Of a stretch of 64,000 nt of DNA, positions 45,671 to 55,116 are shown piece by piece. Each line of letters begins with the position of its first letter. Positions within the stretch are counted from its first letter, which is position 1. Both the position numbers and the translations under genes were made by a program. The notes below the pieces were generated by a model. That model saw nothing but the letters and a program-made list of their open reading frames with translations, had not been told where the DNA came from and did no database searches. The stretch is from assembly GCF_910592395.1 (NCBI RefSeq), contig NC_088312.1:12030001-12094000 (forward strand), given 5' to 3'. Origin of the DNA: Lineus longissimus. Lineage: Eukaryota > Nemertea > Pilidiophora > Heteronemertea > Lineidae.

Positions 45671-46920
45671 CATTGATATAGTCCATCAGTTTGACCAACA
45701 CAGCGTCATTTAGGGTGGCTGCCTGAAATTGCTTGCACTTTTCCGGAGAGATTGCCAGATTGTCACCGACAAGATGAACCTGCAGTTCAACCTCCTTTTC
45801 CATGTCACTGTTCGTTTGCCCCGGTAGGTTGGCACGAGAGAATGCATCTGACACATACATTTCTTTGCCTGGAACGTGTACTAGCTTGAAGCGGTATTTC
45901 TGAAGTCTCAGTAGGAATCTCTTTATTCTTGGTGGCGCTTTGTGTATTGGCTTGTTTACAATTACCTCGAGTGGTTTATGATCAGATTGAATTAAGAATT
46001 CAGGCTGTGCGTAGAGATATTGATGAAAACGTTCACACGCGTACGTTATTGCAAGTGTCTCTTTCTCTATCTGCGCATAGTTCTGTTCAGCTGTAGTTAA
46101 AGCCCGTGATGCGAATGCTATTGGATGCTCTGATTGTAAGATGGCTGCACCGAGCCCGTCCTTACTGGCATCGGCGGTGACCACAAGCGGTTTCGCTGGA
46201 TCAAAGTAGGCCAAGGCGCTCTGTCAGTTTTGATTTCAGCTTCTCAACAGCGCTATCGTGTTCATATCCCAGTACCACTCGGGAGTCCTTTTGCAAAAAT
46301 TTGCGTAATGGAGCAGTGATTGCGCTCATATCCGGTATGAAATTTGCAAAGAAAGTCACCATACCGAGGAATCGCATCAGAGCTGGCTTGTCATATGGAT
46401 TGGGCATTGCTGTGATAGCCTCGACCTTGAGCGGGTCAGTCTTTATCCCATCACCAGTGAATATGACACCGACATACTTTACTTCTGTTATGCATATTTT
46501 ACATTTGCTGCGATTCAGCCTGATACCATATGCGCGTAGTTTGTCAAGAACTTTGCGCAATCTACGATCGTGTTCCTCCTTTGTATCCGCGTACACCAGA
46601 ATGTCATCTATAGAGTTTGTCACCACATTCAGACCATCAAGAACTTGCGCTAGAACTTTCCGAAACACCTCGCTTGCTGAGGCGACCCCAAACAGTAATC
46701 TCTTAAATCGATATCTGCCAAAGCATGTGTTGAATGTTACAAGTCTCGAACTTGCTTCATCTAGCTTAATTAGCCTGCCAACTTAGCGCTTATGCCATCC
46801 ACTGTGGGTAGTGGATGGTGTTCACGTTTAATGGCTGCATTTAACTCCATAGGATCAAGACAAATCTTGAGAGAGGCATCTGATTTTTCAACCTGCACTA
46901 AATTGCCACAATATGCCACA
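45671..46920 (-). pseudogene. gypsy reverse transcriptase and RNase H
   Basis: From about 46915 on the minus strand: NLVQVEKSDASLKICLDP, HHPLPTVDGISAKLAG, then a deletion and frameshift that remove the segment with the first RT Asp. Next come FGRYRFKRLLFGVASAS and NSIDDILVYADT, which supplies the DD pair. After another frameshift near 46210 comes RNase H: VVTADASKDGLGAAILQSE, QNYAQIEKETLAITYACERF and IQSDHKPLEVIV. Then HVPGKEMYVSDAFSR follows, and the frame ends at the insert boundary after LMDYINE. The enzyme would copy element RNA into DNA; this copy cannot. Confidence 0.85.
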
Positions 46921-47535
46921 TTATCATACCTCATTAGTATGTGAGCCAATCACGTCACGTCATTCGCGTCACGTGGCCGTTGAATATAATCCCATATTCC
47001 ACGGCCAATGGTCAATATTCAACGCTCCCGCGCGATGACGTCACCCTCCACCACCCCTCAAAACAACATGGCCGACACTTGCGGCGCGGTGGTGAGGATT
47101 GAAGCATCAAAATCACCATTTTATGTGGAATTTTGGAGACGACAACCATTAAGAATGCATTTCTTTGGAAGATACACGAACAAAGATAAGGTAAGTCTTA
47201 GTTAATCTGTTTTTTACGTTGTAACGGAGGGACATTCTGGCATCTTATCGGTCGTTTTTTTTTAGCGCTGGGTCACAGGGTGAGGTAGGCATACTGACTT
47301 AATGTTGACGTGGTTTGTTTTGGTTTGAGCAAAGCACGTGCTGCAAAAGTGCGTCTGCTGTCAATTTTATTTCCATGAAATTTTGGCGCCTCGTCAAGGA
47401 TGCAACAATGATAGCAGGGCCTAATAATGGTTGAGGTATGATAAAGTCAATATTGGATTCCTAGCGCCTCGTGAAATAATGGTTTTAACCGTTGAATACT
47501 TTTCCATATTCAACGGCCAGGAATCCAGTATTCAC
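46921..47535 (+). mobile_element. insert in gypsy pol with promoter-like DNA and an exon-like frame
   Basis: TTATCATACCTCA at 46921-46933 recurs inverted at 47432-47444. CCGTTGAATA / TATTCAACGG-type hairpins occur near 46978-47010 and at 47488-47515, so the true right end may lie near 47535. Gypsy pol text stops at ~47550 (TLLKLETNDIK) and resumes at ~46915, so this is inserted. Inside are CGTCACGTGGCC and TGACGTCAC sites, and an ATG frame ending in a consensus splice donor. Confidence 0.6.
47068..47190 (+). CDS. exon-like 41-codon frame ending in GTAAGT
   Basis: ATG at 47068 in an ACAAC context opens MADTCGAVVRIEASK and runs to GRYTNKDK, then AAG|GTAAGTC, a perfect donor in phase 0. Upstream is CpG-rich DNA with TGACGTCA and CACGTG motifs, as in animal promoters. 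No downstream acceptor or second exon was found inside the insert. The protein family is not recognised. It may be a captured first exon or the first exon of a lost transposase gene. Confidence 0.35.
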
Positions 47536-48475
47536 TTAATATCGTTGGTTTCCAATTTTAACAGTGTCTGCTTGAGCCTAGGTTTGATTGCTTCAGGTGT
47601 GCGTCTGGGTGGATGTATCACCGGCCTAGCTTCCTCGTTCAGAACAATGCCATGCATTATTCCTTTAATTCATCCTACTCCGGTGAATAGATCTGCATAC
47701 TCGTCAAGAACATTTGCAGAATAAGCAGGTTTTGGTTTCGTATATCCATACGTTAAAGATCCGTTGTAGTAATCCAAGGTCCATGCTTTGTTTTGCTCCC
47801 AGAATAGGTTCTGACCGTACGTTTGCTATGACGAATTCCACTGGGTAGGATGTTCCTTGTACCGAACATTCATCACGCATTTGCCCCGAATGGCTATGTG
47901 TGAACCATCGTATGCCGTCAGCTTCACTGCGGCCTCCAAGAGTAATGGGGGCTTCTTAATCTTACGAAAAATATGATACGGAATGACATTAGCTTGCGCG
48001 CCCGTGTCGATTTTGAAGCTGACCTTCAATTTAGAGTCATTGAGGGGCAGGATTATTTGCCATTGAGACGTTTCAGTAGCACCGGTGTTGGTTACCGCAT
48101 TGATAAAAAACTCTTCAAATTCATCTGCTACGTCATACTCGTGCTCATCATCAACATCCAGCATGTGGATCGGCTGTCTAGTTTTCTCACGTTTGGACTT
48201 CATACAAAACTCCGCAAAGTGATTCATAACACCACATGCCCTGCAACGCTTGCCGTATGCTCTACATTGGCGTGGTGGGTGGGACCGACCACAGTTCCTG
48301 CACGGGGCACTGCATATTCCGGGCCTTCTGAACTGTATCATACGATATGCGTCTGTATGGCCTGGCACCGTTTTTGGCGCGAAGAGAATTGATGCCCACT
48401 TATGGCGTGTTCTTTGTCTCGCCAAGCTCTGCTATCTGCGCTTTAGAAAGTTCAGCAGCTTTACATGTCTCGAAC
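47536..48475 (-). pseudogene. gypsy gag end, CCHC knuckles and protease
   Basis: In the frame that continues gag after a shift near 48475, ETCKAAELSKAQIAELGE leads to two zinc knuckles, CRNCGRSHPPRQC (CX2CX3HX4C) and CRACGVMNHFAEFC (CX2CX4HX4C). The protease follows (KVSFKIDTGAQANVIPYHIF, active site DTG). A frameshift at ~47826 breaks the link to the RT part, where EEARPVIHPPRRTPEAIK and LLKLETNDIK can still be read. The knuckles bind element RNA; the protease cuts the polyprotein. Confidence 0.85.
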
Positions 48476-48949
48476 GCATTTCTCCAAAGTCAGATTTGCC
48501 ATTCGTAGGAGACGCTCCCTGAGACCATTGTCTCTCACACCAAACACAACTCTGTCCGTGATTAAAGAATCCGTGAGGTTGCCGTACTCACATGTTTTCG
48601 CTTTAGTGCGTAGCTCTGTCAAGAAAGCGTCAAAAAATTCTCCGTCCTGTTGAATTTTAGAGTTGAACTTGTGTCGTTCGACAGTCAGGTTTATCTTAGG
48701 TGTGAAGTAATCCTCGAACTTCTTGACGAGGGGAGCATTCTTGTCTTCCTCATCGTTGGTAAATACGAAAGTCCCGAAGATCTCCGCAGCTTCCTCACCA
48801 ATGGCGTGTAGCAGCGTGGCGCATTGGAGGTTTTCGCCCTTTTCTCCGAGTCCTGAGGCAGTGGAATACCAGTCGAACTGCTTCCATCTACTCCACGTCT
48901 CTGATAGATTCGGCGAGTCTGGCGGTTTTGGGGGTTTAAGGCCGTCCAT
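48461..48949 (-). pseudogene. gypsy gag N-terminal part
   Basis: The frame opens with ATG at 48949, 18 bases inside the primer-binding site, and reads PPDSPNLSETWSRWKQ and QCATLLHAIGEEAAEIFGTF, then FNSKIQQDGEFFDAFLTELR and LITDRVVFGVRDNGLRERLL. This is the capsid type seen in gypsy elements of marine invertebrates. A frameshift near 48475 separates it from its zinc-knuckle end. Confidence 0.85.
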
Positions 48950-48966
48950 GATTGTTAAAAACGTTT

Positions 48967-48979
48967 ACTTCTGACACCA
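48967..48979 (-). other. primer-binding site of the gypsy element
   Basis: TGGTGTCAGAAGT on the minus strand immediately follows the 5' LTR. This is the tRNA-complementary start common in animal gypsy elements. Confidence 0.8.
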
Positions 48980-49110
48980 TATCAAAGAGTATAAAGTGAA
49001 CTAGATGGCTCCCATATATGAAGTGACTTTATCGACTAAGATGATATGTGAGCATGCGCATTACATCAAATACATATATATGGATAATGTATGAACAAGA
49101 CACTATGACA
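48980..49110 (-). repeat. 5' LTR of the gypsy element
   Basis: Read on the minus strand it starts TGTCATAGTGTCTTGTTC and ends CTCTTTGATA. It aligns end to end with 30663-30793 at 122 of 131 positions. It ends directly at the primer-binding site. Confidence 0.85.
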
Positions 49111-49115
49111 GCAGC

Positions 49116-50893
49116 CAATAGGAACATCCTGTGCCATCTCATACCAGGCTCTGTTATGTAATGCTACCAGGTGAACCAAGGGGTACTTGCTGTAGAGAGG
49201 AAGATTAGCCTTGGCCCTGGTCAAGTAAAGACCGAGCAAAGGAAGCAAGAGGAAATAAGGAATATAAAGGATATATCGCGTTGGCATTGAGTCGGAACCT
49301 GGAGGGCGAAAGCACATACACTACACTATTGGCTCTTGGCTCTTGGCTCTTAGTTTAGGGTGTCCCGGATATTAACCACTATGCTAAATCAGGATGACGC
49401 TATTTGCCACAGAACATCTGTAGTTTGTTCTGTCTCATTTATCATGACAATTCTTCAATGGTGCGAAACCGCTGTGCAAATTATGTGTAGTAAAATTTCC
49501 TGTGCTGGATCATCGGGCCTAATTCTAGAGAAGTTGTGGTCAAAATGAACTTTTGAATGTATTGAGGTTGGCCGACGCTGTGATGAGACTCCATGACTCC
49601 AACCAGATATTGATATTGGGGATGATGAATGGGTGCACTGTTGAAAATCTCTTTTTGTAAATTCAACAGATTTTCTCCAGAATCTTGGTCACTTCCCTCT
49701 GGCATGCATCTGTAGTCATCCAACTAAACATCCAGACCATGTGCCGTGAAGGTGAAATTATTTTTACTCGAATATTCATTGAAACTCAAGTATGCCCGAG
49801 TTTTAAAGGAAAATAAAGGACGCAGCGAGGCAGGCAAGATAAAGTTACACCAAGTTGCCAATAGGGGTCTCTCGCATCTCACAGTACGTCGAAATGATTC
49901 ATGCTTGTACGAGGAATATATCAAGTACTGAATCTGACATGACACAAGGCCCTTACTGTGTATATTTGTCACCTGAAGATGGCCAAATTAGCTGCTCTGC
50001 TCCTGCCTATAGCCCCCTTTAAATCACTCAGTCCGAAAAGAAAGTGACAGCTCATCTTGTATTACTGTATAAATTTCTTTTTATTATGAAATCTAATTTA
50101 ACACCATGTTACATATCATCAAATTCAAATAATGATCAAAATTTGCTTTGATTGATCAAATATTGCAATAGATAAAAGTTGTCACATAAAAATGTATAAC
50201 TGTCATCTCCAACCACTATTCCGACATCAATGACCCAAATCTTCCACTATACGCTTTATATGTTATTGAACATTACATGATCCATCAAGTTAATCTGACT
50301 GTTTTTCTGGACTAATTACCGAACTGCCCCAGTGGCCTTGTTCAAAATATGTCTGGATTAAATGTTTGTGGACGGCACGAATTCACCCTGACACATATTC
50401 TTTATTCTGGGTAATTTAATGGTTGAGAAGACTTCCGACAAATCAGTTGTACCATCAAAGATCTTTCAAAGTTAATTTAAGATTTGAAATACAGTAAAAC
50501 CTGCATATAATATTGGACTTGCCTGGACCAGCATCCATTATACACATTACCACCTGTCTTGGAACCTGGACGTGTAAGACCAGTCTATTATGCGGTTATC
50601 CAGTTTATGGCAGTCTGAAATACCCAAGTCTTACTCTATTGATTAAGATTGAAATATTCTGAAAGTTGACTTATATTTTGCTGTTTTTTAAAACTAAATC
50701 CAATACTGGTTCCCATTATGAGTAACTGTATCTGTTGACATTTCAGGTGTAGGCATATATTACAGCAAAATTATGTAACTGGGATACTACATGGACAAGA
50801 GTTGTTTATATGACAATATAGAACTCATAGTCTTATAGATTTGATACCTTAATTTGAACTGGGAAGTATCAATCACCAACTGCAGAAAAGTAT
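49116..50893. other. long unassigned stretch between gypsy and the RING-TerD gene
   Basis: TATTGGCTCTTGGCTCTTGG at about 49327 has a near copy at 30594, so both flanks of the gypsy element carry the same phrase. GGTGTCCCGGATATTAAC at 49370 is mariner-like but lacks a partner. No gene was recognised. Confidence 0.4.
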
Positions 50894-53281
50894 TCAAAGC
50901 TTTGCAATCATATCTTCGACTGCTTTTTTCATAGGTTCATAGGCATCAACATTACCGTCACATGGTATCTTGACCTCGTCAATGAACCAGCAGTTCTCAC
51001 CACGATTGGCATAGCAGACGATCACTGCTTTCATGTGCAGTTTTTCTTGTTGTAAAACTGTGTTGCAGAGGGGGGTGAATATGTCACTTATTTCAAAGAA
51101 ATTCAGTGACAGAGCATCGAAATTATCTTTCATGTTGGAGGCATTCCATGTGCTTAGCAAGAAATATAAGTGAGTTACATCTTTTGGGAGCTGTTTCAGT
51201 TTCACTTCAATACAGTGGCGACCAATATGATTTATACGATCCATGTCATCACCAGAATGCTTAACACTTCCACCACAAATTTTACCTTCTTCATTCTCAA
51301 AATCAACAACTTCGAACAACTCGGAGCCTTTGTACACAAAGCAAGAGGCATCAATGAATAAGTTCTTCGATGTTTTGGGATAATGCCAGTGGAGCTCAAA
51401 GACAGCATGGTCAATGTTGTCTGGGACACTGAGAAGTCTGATGATCAGATGTATTGTGCTGCCTCCTGGTACACTAAAATCTTCAAATGTTCTGTATCGT
51501 CCATGATCATACGCCTGCAATAGGAGAAATAGAAAGCATGCAATTGTATATTCATTTCCGATTCAACACAACAGTTAGCAGAAGTCGGAACAAAGTTTCC
51601 ATGCATCTGGTTACACATGCCCATTGATGCGAAACAAGATACCGAGCTGTAACCAAATTAAAAGTTATTCATGCACATGCGTAACTGAGTGCAAAATCTG
51701 GCAACTGCAGTGCTCATTCAGTCTTCAAATGAGTATTGCAATTTGCTTCTGATACAGGCAGAGTAACAATAGAACTGATTAAGGGGCTGAGTTTTTATGG
51801 TTTTCCTGTGGTGTAAAATCTTGATAAAGGGCTTAGAGGAGGGAGCAGATAAACTATTTTACATCCTACATCTATACATCATAAAAACTGATATTAGGAC
51901 AGTAAAACTATTAACTTTTGTATGCAACAACAGAGGGGAGGTGTGAGACTCTACAAGGTCTCTGTCTTCTTATGCCTCACTCCACCCAGGTGTATAAATG
52001 GGTACCGGTCAGCTGTTGATATTAGACTAACCCAAAACTCTAACTTTAAGTTTTATACCTCTAATTCCCTCTTGTTGTACTTGAGGCACTGCTTCCCTGT
52101 TGAATATTTCCAGTAGGCTTTGATTTTTTCTTTCAGTTCTTTGATGGTCATCTCAGGTTTGAATGAGAATGTCTTCTCTTCACCGTCCAGGCGTCTAACA
52201 TGAATGAAATGCTCGCCAGTAGCAACAGGTCTGGCTCTCTCATAGGGCTTGAACAAACGCTTTAGGTGGGCTTCATAAAGCTTTATCTTCTCCTCAGAAT
52301 CGTGGACAACTGCACAGCATTTTGGGCACTTTTGTGTCCTCTTCAACTCTTTAATGACACACTGCAAGAAGAAAGGGGTGATTCATGACATTTTAAGTGC
52401 TGTTTCATCAATAACGTGACTTTTCCTGTAATATGAAAGTACATGTATAGCCAAAGTCTGTCCTGTCCACTGCACCCAACCATACTTCATGCAATAGACT
52501 ATTAAAACAAGCTTGTCAACTAAAGTTTTGAAGCATCAAACATGTCAAACAAAGAGTGCCAACTTTAGCCTTGATGTCCGCTTTGTTTTGGGCTGTGGAC
52601 CTCGAACTACTGGTCAGATTTCTTTGAAGTTTTGTTTTTATTGATCTAGGTTTTGAAACCAAATAGTATTTATTGATTTTGGTAACCATGGCGACAACAA
52701 AAAAACGTTTTGTGTATATATGTGTTTCATTGAATTTGGAATTTTCTTCTCTGTACAGTTTATCACTCGACCATCCGGGTGAAATCTTCAGGTTATCAAT
52801 TATTCATTTCCATCTACTCATGTGCCAATTATAAATGTAGGAAAAAACCTCGAAACAAATTATGGCCTAAACAGTTTACCCCCAAACTGATCAGTGTGTT
52901 TCCCTGGATATTTTTTAAAAAATTTCTTCATTGACAATCCTCTATCCTGAAAAATCTTGTTTGGTTTTGAAGCTCAGATCAATAAAAACGAAATAGACTA
53001 AATGGACTATAGTGTCAACAAGATTGTCAATAGACAACTCGATATTTGATTGGTTCAAGATCCTGACAGTCCTCTGTGGTCTTAGCATTACAAAGATGCT
53101 GACTCTTATATTTTGGTTGTACCATGTATTGCGACAACTTCAGCTATGATAATAGTACCTATTATCATCATGGATACCATACCTCAAAGCAATGATGGTA
53201 AGGGTGCTTGCAGTTTTTTGTAAGTTTTTCCCTTGGATATTCATTCAGGAGCTTTTCTTCGCCACACTCTTTGCACTGCAT
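50894..53281 (-). CDS. RING-like finger, ubiquitin-like and TerD-like domain protein (3 exons)
   Basis: Coding exons: 53281-53183 (33 codons), 52361-52059 (101 codons) and 51514-50894 (206 codons plus TGA), all phase 0 with GT-AG introns, giving 340 residues. Residues 3-48 form a compact RING-like finger: C3-C6, C24-H26, C31-C34, C45-C48 (HPYHHCFE, KCPKC). Residues ~84-164 form a ubiquitin-like fold split by intron 2 (FIHVRRLDGEEKTFSFKPE; TIHLIIRLL). Residues ~168-330 resemble TerD: NLFIDASCFVY, VKHSGDD and VKLKQLPKDVTHLYFLLST. TerD domains come from bacterial tellurite-resistance and stress operons and can bind calcium. RING fingers recruit E2 enzymes, so an E3 ligase is inferred. A TTTACAG acceptor at 53317 before the ATG implies an upstream non-coding exon. 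No defect was seen. Confidence 0.8.
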
Positions 53282-53316
53282 TATTGCTGGCTTCCTTGGC
53301 TATTCTGGATCAATAT
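53282..53316 (-). other. 5' untranslated part of the first coding exon
   Basis: TTTGTTTACAG just upstream (ending at 53317) is a good splice acceptor, so the exon probably starts at 53316 and the transcript begins in a further upstream exon. Confidence 0.5.
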
Positions 53317-53710
53317 CTGTAAACAAAATTTAAGTCTAGACTAGTTAGTATTTCGACATTAGTGTAACATTTTCAGTGGACATAGGCATACAAATGTCGG
53401 CTTTTCCAAATTAGGTCCACTTGATAATAGACTAAAAAGGAGAACTTCTTGAGATAATGCCTGTATAAAGGGTGAAGATATACAACGGAAGATGTGCACA
53501 AACAGTCTGTAAATGTTTGTGTCCATTTTTAAATGCTGCCAGTTATTGCCCTATAGAGGAACTCCGTAAACTACTTGCCATGCCGACATTGTCGAGAGAC
53601 ACTCCTTATTTAAAGTGAGTACACCAACCACATTAGTGACTGCTGACAGTATAACTACCCAGATCCCAGTATAGTTGTCAGTCATATGATATCAGTGCAG
53701 TGCCCTAGTA

Positions 53711-54378
53711 AGCGCGCAGCGCCTTTAGGTGGGGGGAACCCCCCAAACCAAACGTAACCAATACACAACACTTTATTAAAGGGATAGTATTATGGCCGGG
53801 TGTATTTAGTGCCTTGGTACATGCAAGGTTTTTGAGGATCTCAAATACCGGTAGAATCATGAAAGTGTACGCATAAATACGCCATAAATGCATACACACG
53901 CCGTGGAGGCAATTCCGAGGGTATTCCTAGTGAAACGATGTCATCTGGAGATTCCCCTCCATGCTTATTACCAATCCAAGATGGCGGATTTTTTAGATGT
54001 GAAAATAATTTGCAACGCCTGCCCGTCTTTTGCTTCATTAATTTGGGATTATATCCATTTTAAGCATCTTTTGGATATTATTACTAAAGTATCAAAAATC
54101 AAAACACATATGTCGGGGGGAAACCCCCAAACCCCCCTGAAATTGAAATTTGATTAAAAAACAGTGTGAATATTCATGTGGTTCTCTCGGAGCTCAGAAT
54201 AGTCGAGTTGCTTCATTCGCGCGTTTATCTCTTTTGGCGGCCATTTTAAGTCAAATTTAAGCCATTTGAATTGAATCCATGGACTTGAGAAACATTGTTT
54301 ACATTGGATACGTATGCACGTTAACCATAGTAGCGCTTCGCGGGAAAGCCTTCGGCTTCGGCTTTTCTGCTGCGCGCT
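53711..54378. mobile_element. short inverted-end element, TA duplication
   Basis: AGCGCGCAGC on the left and GCTGCGCGCT on the right bound 668 bp, with TA outside both (53709-53710, 54379-54380). GGGGGGAACCCCCC and GGGGGGAAACCCCC lie near each end. Non-coding. The TIR is only 10 bp, so the assignment is moderate. Confidence 0.5.
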
Positions 54379-55006
54379 TATAATTTCAGTGTGATTAGCG
54401 AGATGAGGTTGGTGTTTTGTGCATGGTTCAGGATTCAATTATATGAAATGTTTTCAAAAGTGATGAAGTGCATGGTACTTGGGTTATAGGTTTGACCCTT
54501 TTGAGTGAAGTTGCACTTGGCCGGGTAATGTGCTGCTTGTTAGTCATGGGTTCATTTATTTTGTATAATCATGGAGCAATCAAATATTCCCTACACAACC
54601 TACGAAAAATTCAACAGAATCCAACCCGTATGCACACAGCACTACATCACAACTTAAAGAAGGTAATTTATTTGGCACACCATCACAACAAAAGACATAT
54701 GTGACGATCTATTGTCAGCAAGTTGTGTTCTGATAAAAAGAACTTATCAACTGCAGTATAACTTGCCAATCCGTTACGTCAATTTTATGAGACCTCAATA
54801 ACCTGCCTTTTTTTCTGCTAGTAAACTTAGCTGATAGTTGATATTTGATAAGGAAAACTCTCGTAAGTTTTGTGAAATTGCTGCTTTGATCTCAACACTT
54901 AATTTTAGGATTACCCAACTCTAATGAATGGGTTCTGTCAATGATATATAGCATTTGGAGACTCTACTACTACCAAGGAAAATAGAACCCCCATGCTGCT
55001 TCTTAC
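54379..55006. other. unassigned stretch
   Basis: No gene was recognised. ACACTAACAC-type and AT-rich text only. Confidence 0.35.
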
Positions 55007-55067
55007 CGAGCTGTAATTGCGATTTCGTTTAGCACTAGATGATCTTGTTGAGGCTCTCCGTCTTCTT
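55007..55067 (-). other. candidate 61 bp exon of unknown gene
   Basis: On the minus strand TGCATTCTTTCAG is followed by 61 bases and then GTAAGAAG, giving good acceptor and donor sites. One frame is Arg/Ser-rich (RRRRASTRSSSAKRNRN). It lies upstream of the RING-TerD gene on the same strand and could be a 5' exon of it, but nothing proves use. Confidence 0.25.
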
Positions 55068-55116
55068 CTGAAAGAATGCACCAGAATACAATAACATATC
55101 AATTGAATCTCTCTCA

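Larger units (their letters stand above)
30663..49110 (-). mobile_element. Ty3/gypsy LTR retrotransposon swollen to 18.4 kb by nested insertions
   Basis: 131 bp LTRs lie at 48980-49110 (5') and 30663-30793 (3'), differing at nine positions. GCAGC stands directly outside both (30658-30662 and 49111-49115), a 5 bp target-site duplication. A primer-binding site follows the 5' LTR and a polypurine tract precedes the 3' LTR. On the minus strand the order is gag, CCHC knuckles, protease, RT, RNase H, then integrase, as in Ty3/gypsy. The RNase H end (near 45680) and the integrase start (near 37530) join in sense across an 8.1 kb insert. Further inserts lie at 46921-47535, ~36335-37050, 33402-33976 and 31951-32545. 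Frames are broken throughout; the element is dead. Confidence 0.82.

Noticed and set aside
50490-50650. Pogo-type MITE suggested by CAGTAAAACCTGCATATAAT
   Set aside because: No inverted partner end and no TA-flanked right boundary were found.
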